From NCBI GenBank assembly GCA_934401915.1, contig CAKRSV010000009.1, forward strand, positions 1 through 64,000: a stretch of DNA of 64,000 nucleotides, in the 5' to 3' direction. Positions 29,368 to 39,222 of this stretch are shown here, in pieces; positions within the stretch are counted from its first letter, which is position 1, and every line of letters begins with the position of its first letter. The position numbers and the translations under genes were made by a program. The notes under the pieces were generated by a model. It did not search any database. It saw only the letters and a program-made list of their open reading frames with translations, and had not been told where the DNA came from. The stretch is from an uncultured Lachnospiraceae bacterium (GTDB taxonomy: Bacteria > Bacillota > Clostridia > Lachnospirales > Lachnospiraceae).

Positions 29368-30003
29368 CTATTGATAATACCACTTCCGCGTCTCTTCACT
29401 GTCCTCTGAAACCGGCGGCATCAGTCTTTTCAGCATCTTTTCCATCGGAAAAGACAGCGCGTACAGATACACCCCCGGGATCACCAGGATCGCCCATGGC
29501 ATCAGATAGACTGCCATGCTACAGCCTGCAAAGAAAAGCAGCACCAGAATCGTGACCGGCAGGAACTTAAACAGCAGATAACCCGCTGTCCGCAGCAGTT
29601 CCCCGTTTTTTTTCTGAAAACGCGACAGGAGCGGACAGGCATAGACAGCCATCCCCTCTGCCACAAATCCCACAAAGAGCAGGATCACAAACAATGCATT
29701 GTTGAGCTTGCTCTCGTGGTTCCAGACATAGTAAAGATCCACCGCAAGTACCGCCGCCACCACATAAAACAGCAGCGTGAGCGGCAGAATCTGTCGAAAA
29801 TTGTCCTTAAATGAACTCCAGTATTCCCTGCCGATATATCCGGTCTTATGCCGGACGCATTTCGCCATCGCATAGTAAGCCGCCGTTGTCGACGCACCCG
29901 CTGTCACAAGGGGGATACACCCCACTACCCACAGGATTCCCACATAAAGAATATCAAACAGCAGGTTCATAAAACGGCTGAATAATCCATCACTTTTAAA
30001 CAT
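29368..30003 (-). CDS. YesL/DUF624 family membrane protein
   Basis: 211 residues with five or six spans. It has the family's N-terminal pattern (FMNLLFDILYVGILWVVGCI, PLVTAGASTTAAYYAMAKC) and a C-terminal PMEKMLKRLMP tail. YesL proteins usually accompany sugar ABC importers or glycan-utilisation genes, and their role is unknown. Here it lies between an aldo/keto reductase gene (11 bp upstream) and the giant surface protein gene. A second YesL is encoded at 46249. Confidence 0.88.
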   Translation of the reverse strand: MFKSDGLFSRFMNLLFDILYVGILWVVGCIPLVTAGASTTAAYYAMAKCVRHKTGYIGREYWSSFKDNFRQILPLTLLFYVVAAVLAVDLYYVWNHESKLNNALFVILLFVGFVAEGMAVYACPLLSRFQKKNGELLRTAGYLLFKFLPVTILVLLFFAGCSMAVYLMPWAILVIPGVYLYALSFPMEKMLKRLMPPVSEDSEETRKWYYQ

Positions 30004-30014
30004 TCTTTTTTCCT

Positions 30015-31010
30015 TTATTCCGCCTTGCTGATCTGGTCGATCCGATCCAGCTCCTCACGGCTGAACGTTGTGTTCTCTATCGCCTTGATGTTGTCCAATA
30101 TCTGCTCCGGCTTTGAAGCGCCGATCAGCACGCTTGTCACAACTCCGTCTTTTAAGATCCACGCAAGCGCCATCTCCGCCAGCGTCTGTCCTCTCTGCTT
30201 TGCCAGCTCGTTCAACGCACGGATCTGCTCCAGCTTTTTCTCCGACAGCACGCTTTCCTTCAAAAATCTGCCATCTCTCCGGATCCGGCTGTCCTCCGGG
30301 ATTCCATTCAGATAGCGGTCGGTCAATGTACCCTGCGCCAGCGGGCTGAACGCGATGATACCCTTTCCCAGCTTCTTCGCGCTCTCCTTCAGACCGTTCT
30401 GCTCGATCGTGCGGTCAAAGATGGAATAACGGTTCTGATTGATCACATACGGACAGTGAAGCTCTTCCAGGATCTGTGCCGCCTTCTCCATCGTCGGACC
30501 ATCGTAATTGGAGATTCCTGCATAGAGCGCTTTACCGCTCAGGACTGCCTGATGCAGCGCTCCCATCGTCTCCTCCAGCGGCGTCTCGGGATCCATCCGG
30601 TGATGATAATAGATGTCCACATAGTCAAGTCCCATACGCTGCAGGCTCTGATCCAGACTCGCCAGCAGATACTTCCTGCTGCCCCAGTTGCCATAAGGTC
30701 CCGGCCACATATCGTAGCCTGCTTTGGTGCTGATCAGCAGCTCGTCCCGGTAGGGGACAAAATTCTCGCGATAAAGTTTACCGAAATTTCTTTCTGCACT
30801 TCCATATTCCGGTCCGTAGTTGTTCGCCAGGTCAAAATGTGTGATCCCGTGGTCGAACGCGGTAAAGCACATCTTCCGCATATTATCATAAACTCCGGTG
30901 TCTCCGAAATTATGCCACAGTCCAAAGGAAATTGCCGGCAATAGCAGACCGCTTTTCCCACAGCGGTTATACTGCATTGTTTCGTAACGCTTCTCTGATG
31001 CCTGATACAT
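30015..31010 (-). CDS. Aldo/keto reductase
   Basis: 331 residues, similar in layout to E. coli YghZ (L-glyceraldehyde-3-phosphate reductase) and voltage-channel beta-subunit-like reductases. The catalytic set is present: D60 and Y65 (HFDLANNYG), K96 (STKAGYD) and H136/H137 (IYYHHRMD). The NADPH-binding C-terminal part contains SVLIGASKPEQI. It reduces aldehydes or ketones in the cytoplasm; the real substrate is unknown. The start at 31010 follows GAGAGGAG by 11 bases. It heads a likely operon with YesL and the giant protein. Confidence 0.92.
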   Translation of the reverse strand: MYQASEKRYETMQYNRCGKSGLLLPAISFGLWHNFGDTGVYDNMRKMCFTAFDHGITHFDLANNYGPEYGSAERNFGKLYRENFVPYRDELLISTKAGYDMWPGPYGNWGSRKYLLASLDQSLQRMGLDYVDIYYHHRMDPETPLEETMGALHQAVLSGKALYAGISNYDGPTMEKAAQILEELHCPYVINQNRYSIFDRTIEQNGLKESAKKLGKGIIAFSPLAQGTLTDRYLNGIPEDSRIRRDGRFLKESVLSEKKLEQIRALNELAKQRGQTLAEMALAWILKDGVVTSVLIGASKPEQILDNIKAIENTTFSREELDRIDQISKAE

Positions 31011-31160
31011 TATGCTGTAATCTCCTCTCCGTATTTCATAAAGTAATAAAAGACTCACTTTTTGTCACATATTAACTATAGTATATCTACCCCGGATGAT
31101 TTATTCAACATATTTGCACACAACAGTTTCCCAAATTCCTGCTGTTTTTCACAACAAAAC

Positions 31161-31191
31161 AAGCGCCCCGGAGAATTTCTCCGAAAGCGCC
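31161..31191 (-). terminator. Terminator of the glycan operon
   Basis: GCGCCCCGGAGAA and TTCTCCGAAAGCGC pair with one internal mismatch. On the minus strand it is followed by TTGTTTTGTTG. It lies about 38 bp past the last gene of the 17-kb operon. Confidence 0.8.
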
Positions 31192-31228
31192 TGTTTTCAT
31201 TTCTATGAAAGATTTCTATCTCTTCCTC

Positions 31229-32665
31229 TTATTTGTAGAAGCCGTCCAGGGCATCCTGTACGCTCTGCTTATAAGTCTCAGCGAACTGTGCTGCTGTCAT
31301 CTCGCCGTCCAGAAGTGCCGGCCAATCCCACTCAACGCCGAGTGCGTTCCAAAGGTCAAATGCACCTCTCTGTCCCATGTACTCCATAACTGCGTAGTTC
31401 TCTTCTGTGATCGCACAGTCTTCCCACCATGTCAGGTCACCGTCACGAAGGTCGGTATCTCCATGATACCAGTTCTGCCAATCATAGAATACGTTGTAAA
31501 CCAGCTCCGGATTGTCTACACCGGTCGGGATCATCCACGCATTACCGGAGGATACGTTCTTGAACTTGTTGGTTGCTTCGTCGCCGCTCGGTCCGATCGG
31601 CCATGGGCACCATACTACATCAAAGCCAAGGCTTGCATCGTCGTTTGCATTCGAAATCCATGCTGCGTCACACCAGAAAGCAACTCTTCCATCCATGTAG
31701 CAGTTCTGGTTGTAGTCCCAGTCGTCTGCGTTCCAGGGATTTGCAACCTTATCTACATTGTACATATTGTAGATAAAGTCAAGTACCTCTGCCACTTCCG
31801 GGCTGGATAAGTTCTCCGTATCAGACATTGCGATACCGGTACCATTACTCATGGTCAGATTGTATACCAGATAGTCATAACGGGAACCGAAGCCGTATAC
31901 GTCGATCACGCCGTCACCGTCTGTATCCTGTGTCAGGGCAAGCATATACTCTCTCCACTTATCCCATGTCCACTCGCCTCTCTCATACAGAGCGTTCGGA
32001 TCTTCCAGACCTGCTTCTTCAAGCATCTGCTTGTTGTAAGCGAGCATATAGGTTCCTGCCAGTACCATCTCTGCGCTGTTGGACTGGAACAGATATACAC
32101 CATCCTCTTTACCGATATCTACCTGGGAGAATACCATCTGGTCATTGAAGATATCAGAATCTGCAGGAAGGATGTCTTCCAGGTTTGTTGCAAATCCGTT
32201 CAGGGCTGCCGGGATACCGAAGCTCAGATCTACCTCGTAGATGTCGCAGTCCGGTGTTCCTGCAAGGATGGAGGTATTGATGGACTCCTGTGTACCATCC
32301 CATGTCAAGTTTACAAACTCGATCTTTACGTTATATTTGTCCTCAACCTCTTTGACAATATCGAAATGCTTCTGTGCAAGCTCTTCATCAGATACACTCG
32401 GATCATCATGGATATCTGTGTTCGTACTGTCATAATAGTGATCGTACCATGTACCGATCTTGATCGTTCTTGTCTCGCCTTCGTTGTAAAGGGAGCTTGT
32501 GTCAGAAGAAGCTGTATCTGTGCTCTCCTCTGCTGCGCTGTCGGTACTTTCTGCCGCGCTGTCTGTCGTTGCTGTGGATGCGGAATCAGAGCCGCCGCAT
32601 GCCGTAAGACCTGCTACCATAGCCGTGCTTAAACCAAGCGCGAGTAACTTCTTTAAATTCTTCAT
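31229..32665 (-). CDS. Carbohydrate ABC transporter, substrate-binding lipoprotein
   Basis: 478 residues. The signal peptide ends in a lipobox (LTACGG, Cys23) and a Ser/Thr/Ala/Glu linker to about 60. The mature part is a family-1 extracellular solute-binding fold (EVDLSFGIPAALNGFATNLEDI; GTYMLAYNKQMLEEAGL; RGEWTWDKWREYM). Aromatic residues are abundant in the binding half, as expected for oligosaccharides. It is the last gene of the operon and likely partners the permease pair at 34675-36633. A potential Ca-type loop, DTDGDGVIDVYG, is at about 265. Confidence 0.93.
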   Translation of the reverse strand: MKNLKKLLALGLSTAMVAGLTACGGSDSASTATTDSAAESTDSAAEESTDTASSDTSSLYNEGETRTIKIGTWYDHYYDSTNTDIHDDPSVSDEELAQKHFDIVKEVEDKYNVKIEFVNLTWDGTQESINTSILAGTPDCDIYEVDLSFGIPAALNGFATNLEDILPADSDIFNDQMVFSQVDIGKEDGVYLFQSNSAEMVLAGTYMLAYNKQMLEEAGLEDPNALYERGEWTWDKWREYMLALTQDTDGDGVIDVYGFGSRYDYLVYNLTMSNGTGIAMSDTENLSSPEVAEVLDFIYNMYNVDKVANPWNADDWDYNQNCYMDGRVAFWCDAAWISNANDDASLGFDVVWCPWPIGPSGDEATNKFKNVSSGNAWMIPTGVDNPELVYNVFYDWQNWYHGDTDLRDGDLTWWEDCAITEENYAVMEYMGQRGAFDLWNALGVEWDWPALLDGEMTAAQFAETYKQSVQDALDGFYK

Positions 32666-32714
32666 GTTATCGTTTCCTCCTTGTTACGATCGTTTTCTAT
32701 GATTTTCTGTTACC

Positions 32715-34613
32715 TTATTCTGCTGCTGTACCAACTGCTACGCTGTATACTTCCCATGCGCCGGAGGACTCGCACTGCATCGTGGATCCCCACTTGGATA
32801 CATCGTCACCGCAGAGTGCTGCGATCTGCTCGTAGGTGATCTGTGCAGTCTTGCCGTCAAATGCAGCGCTGTCACTTCCGCTTCCGTCTGCATTGCCCTG
32901 GCCGACTCTCATCCAGCCTGCCTCTGCTTCGTTCATAACTACCCACATATCGCCTGTCTCGCTGGTATAGGTGATCTCTACAACAGCTCCGGGTACTAAC
33001 GCTGCCTTGATCTCGTCTGTCATTGCTACGCCTGCCTGTGCCCAGCCGTCGCCGGATACTGCAAAGCCTTCAAAGTTCACCAGATTCTTCAGCATCTTAA
33101 ACTCTTTGGCTGTGCCGACTCTCACACCGTATACTTCCCATGCGCCGGAGGACTCGCACTGCATTGTGGATCCCCACTTGGATACGTCGTCGCCGCAGAG
33201 CGCTGCGATCTGCTCGTAGGTGATGTAGCACTTGCTTCCGTCGAAGATACCGCTGTCGCTTCCGCTTCCGTCTGCATTACCCTGGCCGACTCTCATCCAG
33301 CCTGCCTCTGCCTCGTTCATGACGATCCACATATCGCCTGTCTCGCTGCTGTAAGTGATCTCTACGACAGCTCCGGGTACTAACGCTGCCTTGATCTCGT
33401 CTGTCATTGCTACGCCTGCCTGTGCCCAGCCATCGCCGGATACTGCAAAACCTTCGAACTCTACTGCATCAGCAAGTGCATAGCTCGGAGCCTTGGTTCC
33501 AACCTTCACGCTGTATACTTCCCATGCGCCGGATGCTTCACACTGCATTGTGGATCCCCACTTGGATACATCGTCGCCGCAGAGTGCTGCGATCTGCTCG
33601 TAGGTGATCTGTGCAATATTCTTGGAATTGTTGATGTATGCGCTGTCGCTCTCGCTTCCGTCTGCATTGCCCTGGCCGACTCTCATCCAGCCTGCTTCTG
33701 CCTCGTTCATAACGACCCACATATCGCCTGTCTCGCTGGTGTAGGAGATCTCTACAACAGATCCGGGTACTAACGCTGCCTTGATCTCGTCTGTCATTGC
33801 AACGCCTGCCTGCGCCCAGCCGTCGCCGGATACTGCGAAGCCTTCAAACTCTACGGCATCCTTTAATGCGCAAAGGTTCGAACGGTCTACGCCGGTATCG
33901 GCAGATACGTACTCAGCAGAGGTATCTACGGAAAGAACGTTTCCGGACGCATCCTTGAATGCGATGTTATCAATATAGAAGTTTGCCGGAGTCGCACCCT
34001 TATCTGCTGCCGTATCTGTCTCTAAGGATACTACGATATAGTTGCCCTCGACAAGTTTGTCTGACAGCTCGATCGTTGCCATCTTCGGATTGTCGTCTTC
34101 CAGATAAACAGACCATGCGTTGTTTGTCTTGGTGTTGTCTTCCCCTACAAAGGCGTAGATGTTACCGGAGCATGCTCCGAATTTGCCGTCCGGGTTCTCT
34201 GTACCGATCGACATTTCGATGGTTGCCACATCTCCGAGGCCTGCGCCCAGAAGTGCGTCTGCCTGGAAGCCTACAAATGCTGCCTTTGCTGCCTGTCTTG
34301 ATACCTTCAGTGCCTTGGAGCCGTTGTAATCCTCGACGGACAGTACGGAATCATCGCCTGCGGAATTGACCGTCTTGTCGATCCCTGCAAATCCGAATAC
34401 ACCGTCCTCGAAGTCGATGCTCGCCTCTCCTGCTCCTGCGCTCTCCTGCTCCTGTGCCGCATCTTCCTGCGTCTCTTCGGCAGCATCCTGCGTTGTCTCC
34501 GTCTCCGCAGCGGGCTCAGTGGTCGCTGCTGTCTCCTTGCTGCCGCCACAGCCTGTCATTGCAAACGTCATGGTTGCCGCAAGGGATAAAGCTAAGATTT
34601 TTTTTGCTTTCAA
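32715..34613 (-). CDS. Lipoprotein with three near-identical binding modules
   Basis: 632 residues from a TTG start at 34613, chosen because AGGAGG lies nine bases upstream; an upstream in-frame ATG overlaps the preceding permease gene. Lipobox TMTGCGG (Cys22), an acidic linker to about 60, then a beta-rich carbohydrate-binding-like domain to about 240 (ASIDFEDGVFGFAG ... ANFYIDNIAFKD). Three copies of a 120-residue module follow at about 252-373, 382-501 and 511-629, each with FEGFAVSGDGWAQAGVAM, GDMWVVMNEAEAGWMRVGQ and YEQIAALCGDDVSKWGSTMQ. Repeats differ at few positions. Trp-rich faces suggest glycan capture at the cell surface. Function inferred from context. Confidence 0.85.
   Translation of the reverse strand: MKAKKILALSLAATMTFAMTGCGGSKETAATTEPAAETETTQDAAEETQEDAAQEQESAGAGEASIDFEDGVFGFAGIDKTVNSAGDDSVLSVEDYNGSKALKVSRQAAKAAFVGFQADALLGAGLGDVATIEMSIGTENPDGKFGACSGNIYAFVGEDNTKTNNAWSVYLEDDNPKMATIELSDKLVEGNYIVVSLETDTAADKGATPANFYIDNIAFKDASGNVLSVDTSAEYVSADTGVDRSNLCALKDAVEFEGFAVSGDGWAQAGVAMTDEIKAALVPGSVVEISYTSETGDMWVVMNEAEAGWMRVGQGNADGSESDSAYINNSKNIAQITYEQIAALCGDDVSKWGSTMQCEASGAWEVYSVKVGTKAPSYALADAVEFEGFAVSGDGWAQAGVAMTDEIKAALVPGAVVEITYSSETGDMWIVMNEAEAGWMRVGQGNADGSGSDSGIFDGSKCYITYEQIAALCGDDVSKWGSTMQCESSGAWEVYGVRVGTAKEFKMLKNLVNFEGFAVSGDGWAQAGVAMTDEIKAALVPGAVVEITYTSETGDMWVVMNEAEAGWMRVGQGNADGSGSDSAAFDGKTAQITYEQIAALCGDDVSKWGSTMQCESSGAWEVYSVAVGTAAE
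32727..33860 (-). repeat. Three in-gene direct repeats of about 390 bp
   Basis: The three protein modules are encoded at about 33860-33495, 33470-33111 and 33083-32727. The DNA copies are also very similar, with long identical stretches such as those around GCCTGTGCCCAGCC and CACTTGGATAC. This argues for recent duplication or ongoing gene conversion, and copy number could vary between strains by recombination. Confidence 0.9.
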
Positions 34614-34674
34614 CTTTTTCTTCCTCCTTTTTTTGTTGTACTTATTAAGAATAGCGAATCTCCTTACGATCCGG

Positions 34675-35685
34675 CTATCCAACAATACCGCTTCTCTCTA
34701 CGCCCTCGATGAACTGCTTCTGGAGCGCAATGTAAATGATGATGATCGGAATCATGATGAGCACGATTCCCGCATCCAGGAAAAGCTCCAGAATGTTCGG
34801 ATCCAGGATCTTTTCTACGTTGGAAATGGATGCCTCAATGGTCGAGATCTTTTTACTGATAACGATGTTGTCGCTGATCAGGAACAATCTCGCATAAAAT
34901 GTGTCGTTGTACTGCCATACCATAGAGAAGATCGCTACGGTGACGATACTCGGCAGCGCGTTGATGAGCATGATCCGGAAGTACGTGTACCAGGTTCCCG
35001 CGCCGTCCATGAACGCCGCCTCCTCGATCTCCTTGGGTACTCCACGGAAAAACTGATTGAAGATGTAGATGTACAGTCCTGAGCGAAGGCCGCAGCCAAG
35101 CAGCGTCATGATGTACATCGGAACCGGTGTGGACAACAGGTTCAGCTCCGATCCGGTGATCAGCTTGATGATGCCGAACACATCAAACTTCGCGAAGGTC
35201 ATATACAGCGGAAGCATGATGGTGTTGGTCGGCACAACGATCATAATGACCACGCAGCCAAACAGCAGATTCTTGAAGGGGAACTGAAATCTTGCGAATC
35301 CATATCCCACCATGGAGCACACCAGCACCTGCAACAGCATCAGCGTAAGCGAATATGCCAGCGACGCTCCCATCGTCCCCCAGTAGTTCAGGTACTGGAT
35401 CGCCAGCTTGTAGCGTTCCAGCGTCGGCTCCTGCGGGATCAGATAAACCATCGGATTGTAGTTATCTGCATCGGAGAAAAAAGAGCTGCTGATAATTCCA
35501 AGGATCGGCCCAAGGATCACATAACAGATCCCGACAATGATGATCAGCCGGAACAGTCTGAGGATGAATTCCTTTCCGTTGTTCGCCCAGCGGATCCGGT
35601 CATTGGCAAACTGCTTGTCGCTTTTTAAATTTTCCAGCTTCTGTCTGAACGCGTCCCCGGATGTTTTTGTTTTTGCCTTTTCCAT
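34675..35685 (-). CDS. Carbohydrate ABC transporter permease (MalG type)
   Basis: 336 residues with a long cytoplasmic N-terminal extension (about 40 residues, charged) before six spans. The ATPase-contact EAA loop reads EIEEAAFMDGAGTWYTYFRIML. Pairs with the MalF-type permease encoded immediately upstream (15 bp). No ATPase gene is in the operon. Confidence 0.94.
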   Translation of the reverse strand: MEKAKTKTSGDAFRQKLENLKSDKQFANDRIRWANNGKEFILRLFRLIIIVGICYVILGPILGIISSSFFSDADNYNPMVYLIPQEPTLERYKLAIQYLNYWGTMGASLAYSLTLMLLQVLVCSMVGYGFARFQFPFKNLLFGCVVIMIVVPTNTIMLPLYMTFAKFDVFGIIKLITGSELNLLSTPVPMYIMTLLGCGLRSGLYIYIFNQFFRGVPKEIEEAAFMDGAGTWYTYFRIMLINALPSIVTVAIFSMVWQYNDTFYARLFLISDNIVISKKISTIEASISNVEKILDPNILELFLDAGIVLIMIPIIIIYIALQKQFIEGVERSGIVG

Positions 35686-35700
35686 CTCTTTTCCTCCTTT

Positions 35701-36633
35701 CTAATTGTAATAGAATGTCCGCTTCTGGATCAGTCCGCAGACGATCAACAGGATCAGACAGGTGATAACGGTCGATACCAGACTGAACACGGAGCTCAGC
35801 CCGTAATTCATCTCTTCAAACGCCGTCGTGTACGCCAGCTCCACCACGTCTGACTGTGTAAAGCTGTCCACCACCGTGTAGACCACGTTGGTGATGATGT
35901 GCGGCATGATCATCGGGAAGGTCACCTTCCAGAATGTTTCGTAGGCTGTTGCTCCCTCGATCTTCGCCACCTCGTACATGGATCCCGGTATGGACTGCAG
36001 CGCCGCGATAAAGATGACGATCTGCACACCGGAGGCATTGATGATATCACTGATCCGGGTTACTGCTCCGGACACGTATTCGATAATGCCGACCGGCAGT
36101 CCCAGCGCGGAGAACATCTGGATGTAATAGTCGATGCTCACGCCGTTTCCGGACGCCGCTGCGGCGATCTCAGCACTCGCGTTGGAGATACCGCCGCTCA
36201 TCATGTTCCTGGCAAGCGCCATGGCGTCCATGATCGCCCCGGAATTCAGGATAACCGGCAGGAAGAAGATCGCTCTTACCAGTGTCCTTCCTTTAAACTT
36301 CCGGTTTAACAGCATTGCCATAAACAAACTGAAGAAAGTGATCAGCGGCACATCGATCAGCATGTTTCCGATCGAAGTCGTCAAAACCTGCTTGTAGGAG
36401 GCATGCGCCCGGAACGCGTAGATATAATTGTTCAGTCCTACAAAGTCAAGCGTGTAACCGCCGCCGGGGTTTACCGTCAGGTTGCTGAAGGAAAACTCCA
36501 CCGACATGATCAGGCTTCGCAGGTAGAACCAGATGAAGCCGATCAGCCATGGCAGGATGAACAGATATCCCATCAGACCATGCTTCTTGGAGAGGGCCAT
36601 TTTTTTCTTTTTACTCTTTGTCTGACTCATCAT
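35701..36633 (-). CDS. Carbohydrate ABC transporter permease (MalF type)
   Basis: 310 residues, six spans, EAA loop YEVAKIEGATAYETFWKVTFP. Its start codon overlaps the stop of the DUF5696 gene (ATGA type overlap), implying translational coupling. An unusual Ala/Ser/Gly-rich extracellular insertion with AAAASGNGVSIDYYIQM sits near residue 170. Forms the heterodimer with the MalG-type protein downstream. Confidence 0.94.
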   Translation of the reverse strand: MMSQTKSKKKKMALSKKHGLMGYLFILPWLIGFIWFYLRSLIMSVEFSFSNLTVNPGGGYTLDFVGLNNYIYAFRAHASYKQVLTTSIGNMLIDVPLITFFSLFMAMLLNRKFKGRTLVRAIFFLPVILNSGAIMDAMALARNMMSGGISNASAEIAAAASGNGVSIDYYIQMFSALGLPVGIIEYVSGAVTRISDIINASGVQIVIFIAALQSIPGSMYEVAKIEGATAYETFWKVTFPMIMPHIITNVVYTVVDSFTQSDVVELAYTTAFEEMNYGLSSVFSLVSTVITCLILLIVCGLIQKRTFYYN

Positions 36634-39209
36634 TTCATCCCTCCTACCGCATAGCTTCTGGCCGGAACGCTTACGCCGTCCACTGTCTGTTCCCGGTTGC
36701 CTGTATTGATATAAATGGTGACTCCGTTGTCATAGGCGACTGCCTTCACCCCGTTGTCAAGCGTCTTATGGTCGGTCATCGCCGCGCCGTTCACATACTT
36801 CAGCGCTTCGTTCACCTCGCTGTAGATCGCGATCGCTTCATCTCTCCAGCTCTCATAGGTGGTCGAATAGAACCGGTTCAGTCCCGTGTTCTTGATGTCG
36901 CTCGAATTATCATAGGTGAACATGAAGTGCGGTGAAGCTCCGTTCTCCACCAGATTCAGTACGATATCTGCTTTATCATAGCTGTCGCTCAGGTTGATTG
37001 CCGCTCCGGCATAATCGATATAGCCGTGGATCAGCATCTCGTAGAACGGTACTGTCTCGTCCACGATGTAATAGTCGTTATCGCCAAGCGGTACGTTGAT
37101 GATGTTGTCTGCGTAGGCAAAAGCGTAATCGTTGCTGTCGCTGAGCAGGATCTTCTTACCGGTCCCCTCCAGCTTGGAAAGCGACGCTTTCACTACATCG
37201 AGCGCTTCCTCCCGGTTGATGATATTCGTCCGCTTCTTGTCGGAGTGAAGTTCATCTCCCAGATCTCTCAGCGAAATTCCTGCGATATCATACTTTCCGA
37301 GCTTCTTGCTGTATTTATCTACATATCTCACCAGGAACTTAGGCGATACCAGATAGAAATGATTTTCCTCGTAACCAAGTCCGGAGGTCTGTCTGAGTGT
37401 CGCCGGGTTGACCAGACCAAACTCTGCAATGTAACCGCCGCCATAGTAGCGGGAAGTTTCATTTCCTTCGGAATAACGTGCGCTGATAGCCGTCACCTTC
37501 TGCAGTGCCGCATCGGCATAGAAATCATTGCCATCTGCGCTCATCTGCGCGCTCAGTGCTTCCAGATCCCGTTTTCCGCCAAGCGCCCTCGGCACCTTGA
37601 TCTTATCCACAACATCGTGGGTATAACCGCCGTTCATCCAGCCCTGGTAATTCATCACCTGATTGGAAATGCCATTCTGCTTGAGATCCTCGTAGATCTC
37701 TCCCGCCTGGTCAAAGGTGGTCATGGCGTACATTCCGTCGTACTGCGCTCCGAGGAAGAACTTCGTCATCGTAACGCCGCCCAGAATATCATAATAGAAG
37801 CCGATATCCTGTTTGGAATCCTCCTGTGCCGTCAGCACGCCTTCGTTCTCAAGCCGGTTCCGGTAATAATTTGCCGCGCCTGCATATCCCGCATTTTCCT
37901 CTGTGAGCATCGTGTACCTGACACAAAGGTTGGAATGAAAGAACTTCTTTTCCACGATCGGGATATCTGCCTCGTTTCCGGTTGTTCCGAACATGGACAG
38001 CCGGTCGTTGCCTCTCACGACAAAGGTCGGATATGCGTAATTGTATTCATTGATCTTGCCGGAAACGCCCGCTCCGATGAGTGCAAGGCTCGCGCCGTCC
38101 TCGATCGTTGCAAATACGCTGCTGTCCTCGCGGCAGATGCCGTACAGCGCCAGCTTGGTGTTCTCTGTATTTTCACGCACGGTATACTCCGCTGCCAGCG
38201 GATCGATACCGTATACATACTCGGAATAAACGTCTGCCGTTGCTTTTCCGTTGTTGAAATAGATCAGCGAGCCTGAGCCGTTCGGCACCAGCAGATATCC
38301 GTTCTCATCTGTCCCCGCCGCTCCGAAGTAACGCAGAAGCTGGATACGGAAGATTGTTCCGCCGCCGTTCTCCTGCACGGCTGACATCGGGATGGACACA
38401 TCCACCGCGTCGTTGTCCAGCCGGTATTCCAGCGGGATCACGAAGGAGATCGGTACCGCTCCTTCCACGCCGGAATTTTCCATTTCCTGAAGATATTCCT
38501 CTTCGGTAAAGCCCGCTTCCTCAAAGTATTTGTTCAGCTTGCGGAGCTGGGATGCACCCTTTACAGCGGATTCCAGCAGTTCCAGATATCCGTCTGCCAC
38601 ATTGCTCTCCACATACTTTTTGCGGACGAACTTCGCTTCGTCATCCGGCAGCTTCGACGCCACACTCTCCAGCGTATCCCGGCTGATGTACTGCGGCACG
38701 ATGCCGGTCGCGCTCGACAGATCTCCTATCGTATAGATAAAACGGATCCCGTCCTTGATCGACTCTGTCTCGATCTGTCCCTTCTGCGCCGCATAGCTGT
38801 AGGAATCAAAGGTTCCCTGCGTTCTGGAGACGTTGAAGTAGTCGACCACAAGCTGCGATCTTAAATTGTTTTTGTTTGCTTCGTTGGCAACTGTGTCCTC
38901 CTCCAGATCTACCGGATTGGAGTAGGTGATCTTTCCATTTCTCTTATCCACAACCGCCACGTTACCCGTCTGAGCGTCCGCGTACAGCTTGAGAATGTCA
39001 TTCTCGGCTGCGAGCGTCATCCCGTCGACGTCGGCACTGCTTTCCTTGACTGCCTGAAAGGCTGTTCCTTCCTCATAGCTGTAGGTTGAAAGATCCTTCT
39101 GGTAATCATTGTAGAAATAATAGTGCACCAGCCAGTGCGTCATGTAGACTACGATCACTGCGAGGATCAGGCCCACGACTGCGGTAACGATCTTTTTACT
39201 TGTTCGCAT
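36630..39209 (-). CDS. DUF5696 domain membrane-anchored surface protein
   Basis: 859 residues with one N-terminal membrane span (about 8-28) and a large extracellular part. I associate the body (VPNGSGSLIYFNNGK, then DIGFYYDILGGVT, YRNRLENEGVL, and a barrel-like second half with DIAGISLRDLGDELHSD and GYIDYAGAAINLSDSY) with the DUF5696 family. The second half looks like a TIM-barrel with candidate acidic residues (RDLGDE, DSNDY), so an uncharacterised glycoside hydrolase or glycan-binding role is plausible but unproven. It sits between YIP1 and the second permease pair, an arrangement I recognise as recurring with NHL and ABC importer genes in Firmicutes. Confidence 0.82.
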   Translation of the reverse strand: MRTSKKIVTAVVGLILAVIVVYMTHWLVHYYFYNDYQKDLSTYSYEEGTAFQAVKESSADVDGMTLAAENDILKLYADAQTGNVAVVDKRNGKITYSNPVDLEEDTVANEANKNNLRSQLVVDYFNVSRTQGTFDSYSYAAQKGQIETESIKDGIRFIYTIGDLSSATGIVPQYISRDTLESVASKLPDDEAKFVRKKYVESNVADGYLELLESAVKGASQLRKLNKYFEEAGFTEEEYLQEMENSGVEGAVPISFVIPLEYRLDNDAVDVSIPMSAVQENGGGTIFRIQLLRYFGAAGTDENGYLLVPNGSGSLIYFNNGKATADVYSEYVYGIDPLAAEYTVRENTENTKLALYGICREDSSVFATIEDGASLALIGAGVSGKINEYNYAYPTFVVRGNDRLSMFGTTGNEADIPIVEKKFFHSNLCVRYTMLTEENAGYAGAANYYRNRLENEGVLTAQEDSKQDIGFYYDILGGVTMTKFFLGAQYDGMYAMTTFDQAGEIYEDLKQNGISNQVMNYQGWMNGGYTHDVVDKIKVPRALGGKRDLEALSAQMSADGNDFYADAALQKVTAISARYSEGNETSRYYGGGYIAEFGLVNPATLRQTSGLGYEENHFYLVSPKFLVRYVDKYSKKLGKYDIAGISLRDLGDELHSDKKRTNIINREEALDVVKASLSKLEGTGKKILLSDSNDYAFAYADNIINVPLGDNDYYIVDETVPFYEMLIHGYIDYAGAAINLSDSYDKADIVLNLVENGASPHFMFTYDNSSDIKNTGLNRFYSTTYESWRDEAIAIYSEVNEALKYVNGAAMTDHKTLDNGVKAVAYDNGVTIYINTGNREQTVDGVSVPARSYAVGGMK

Positions 39210-39222
39210 CTTACGCCCTCCC

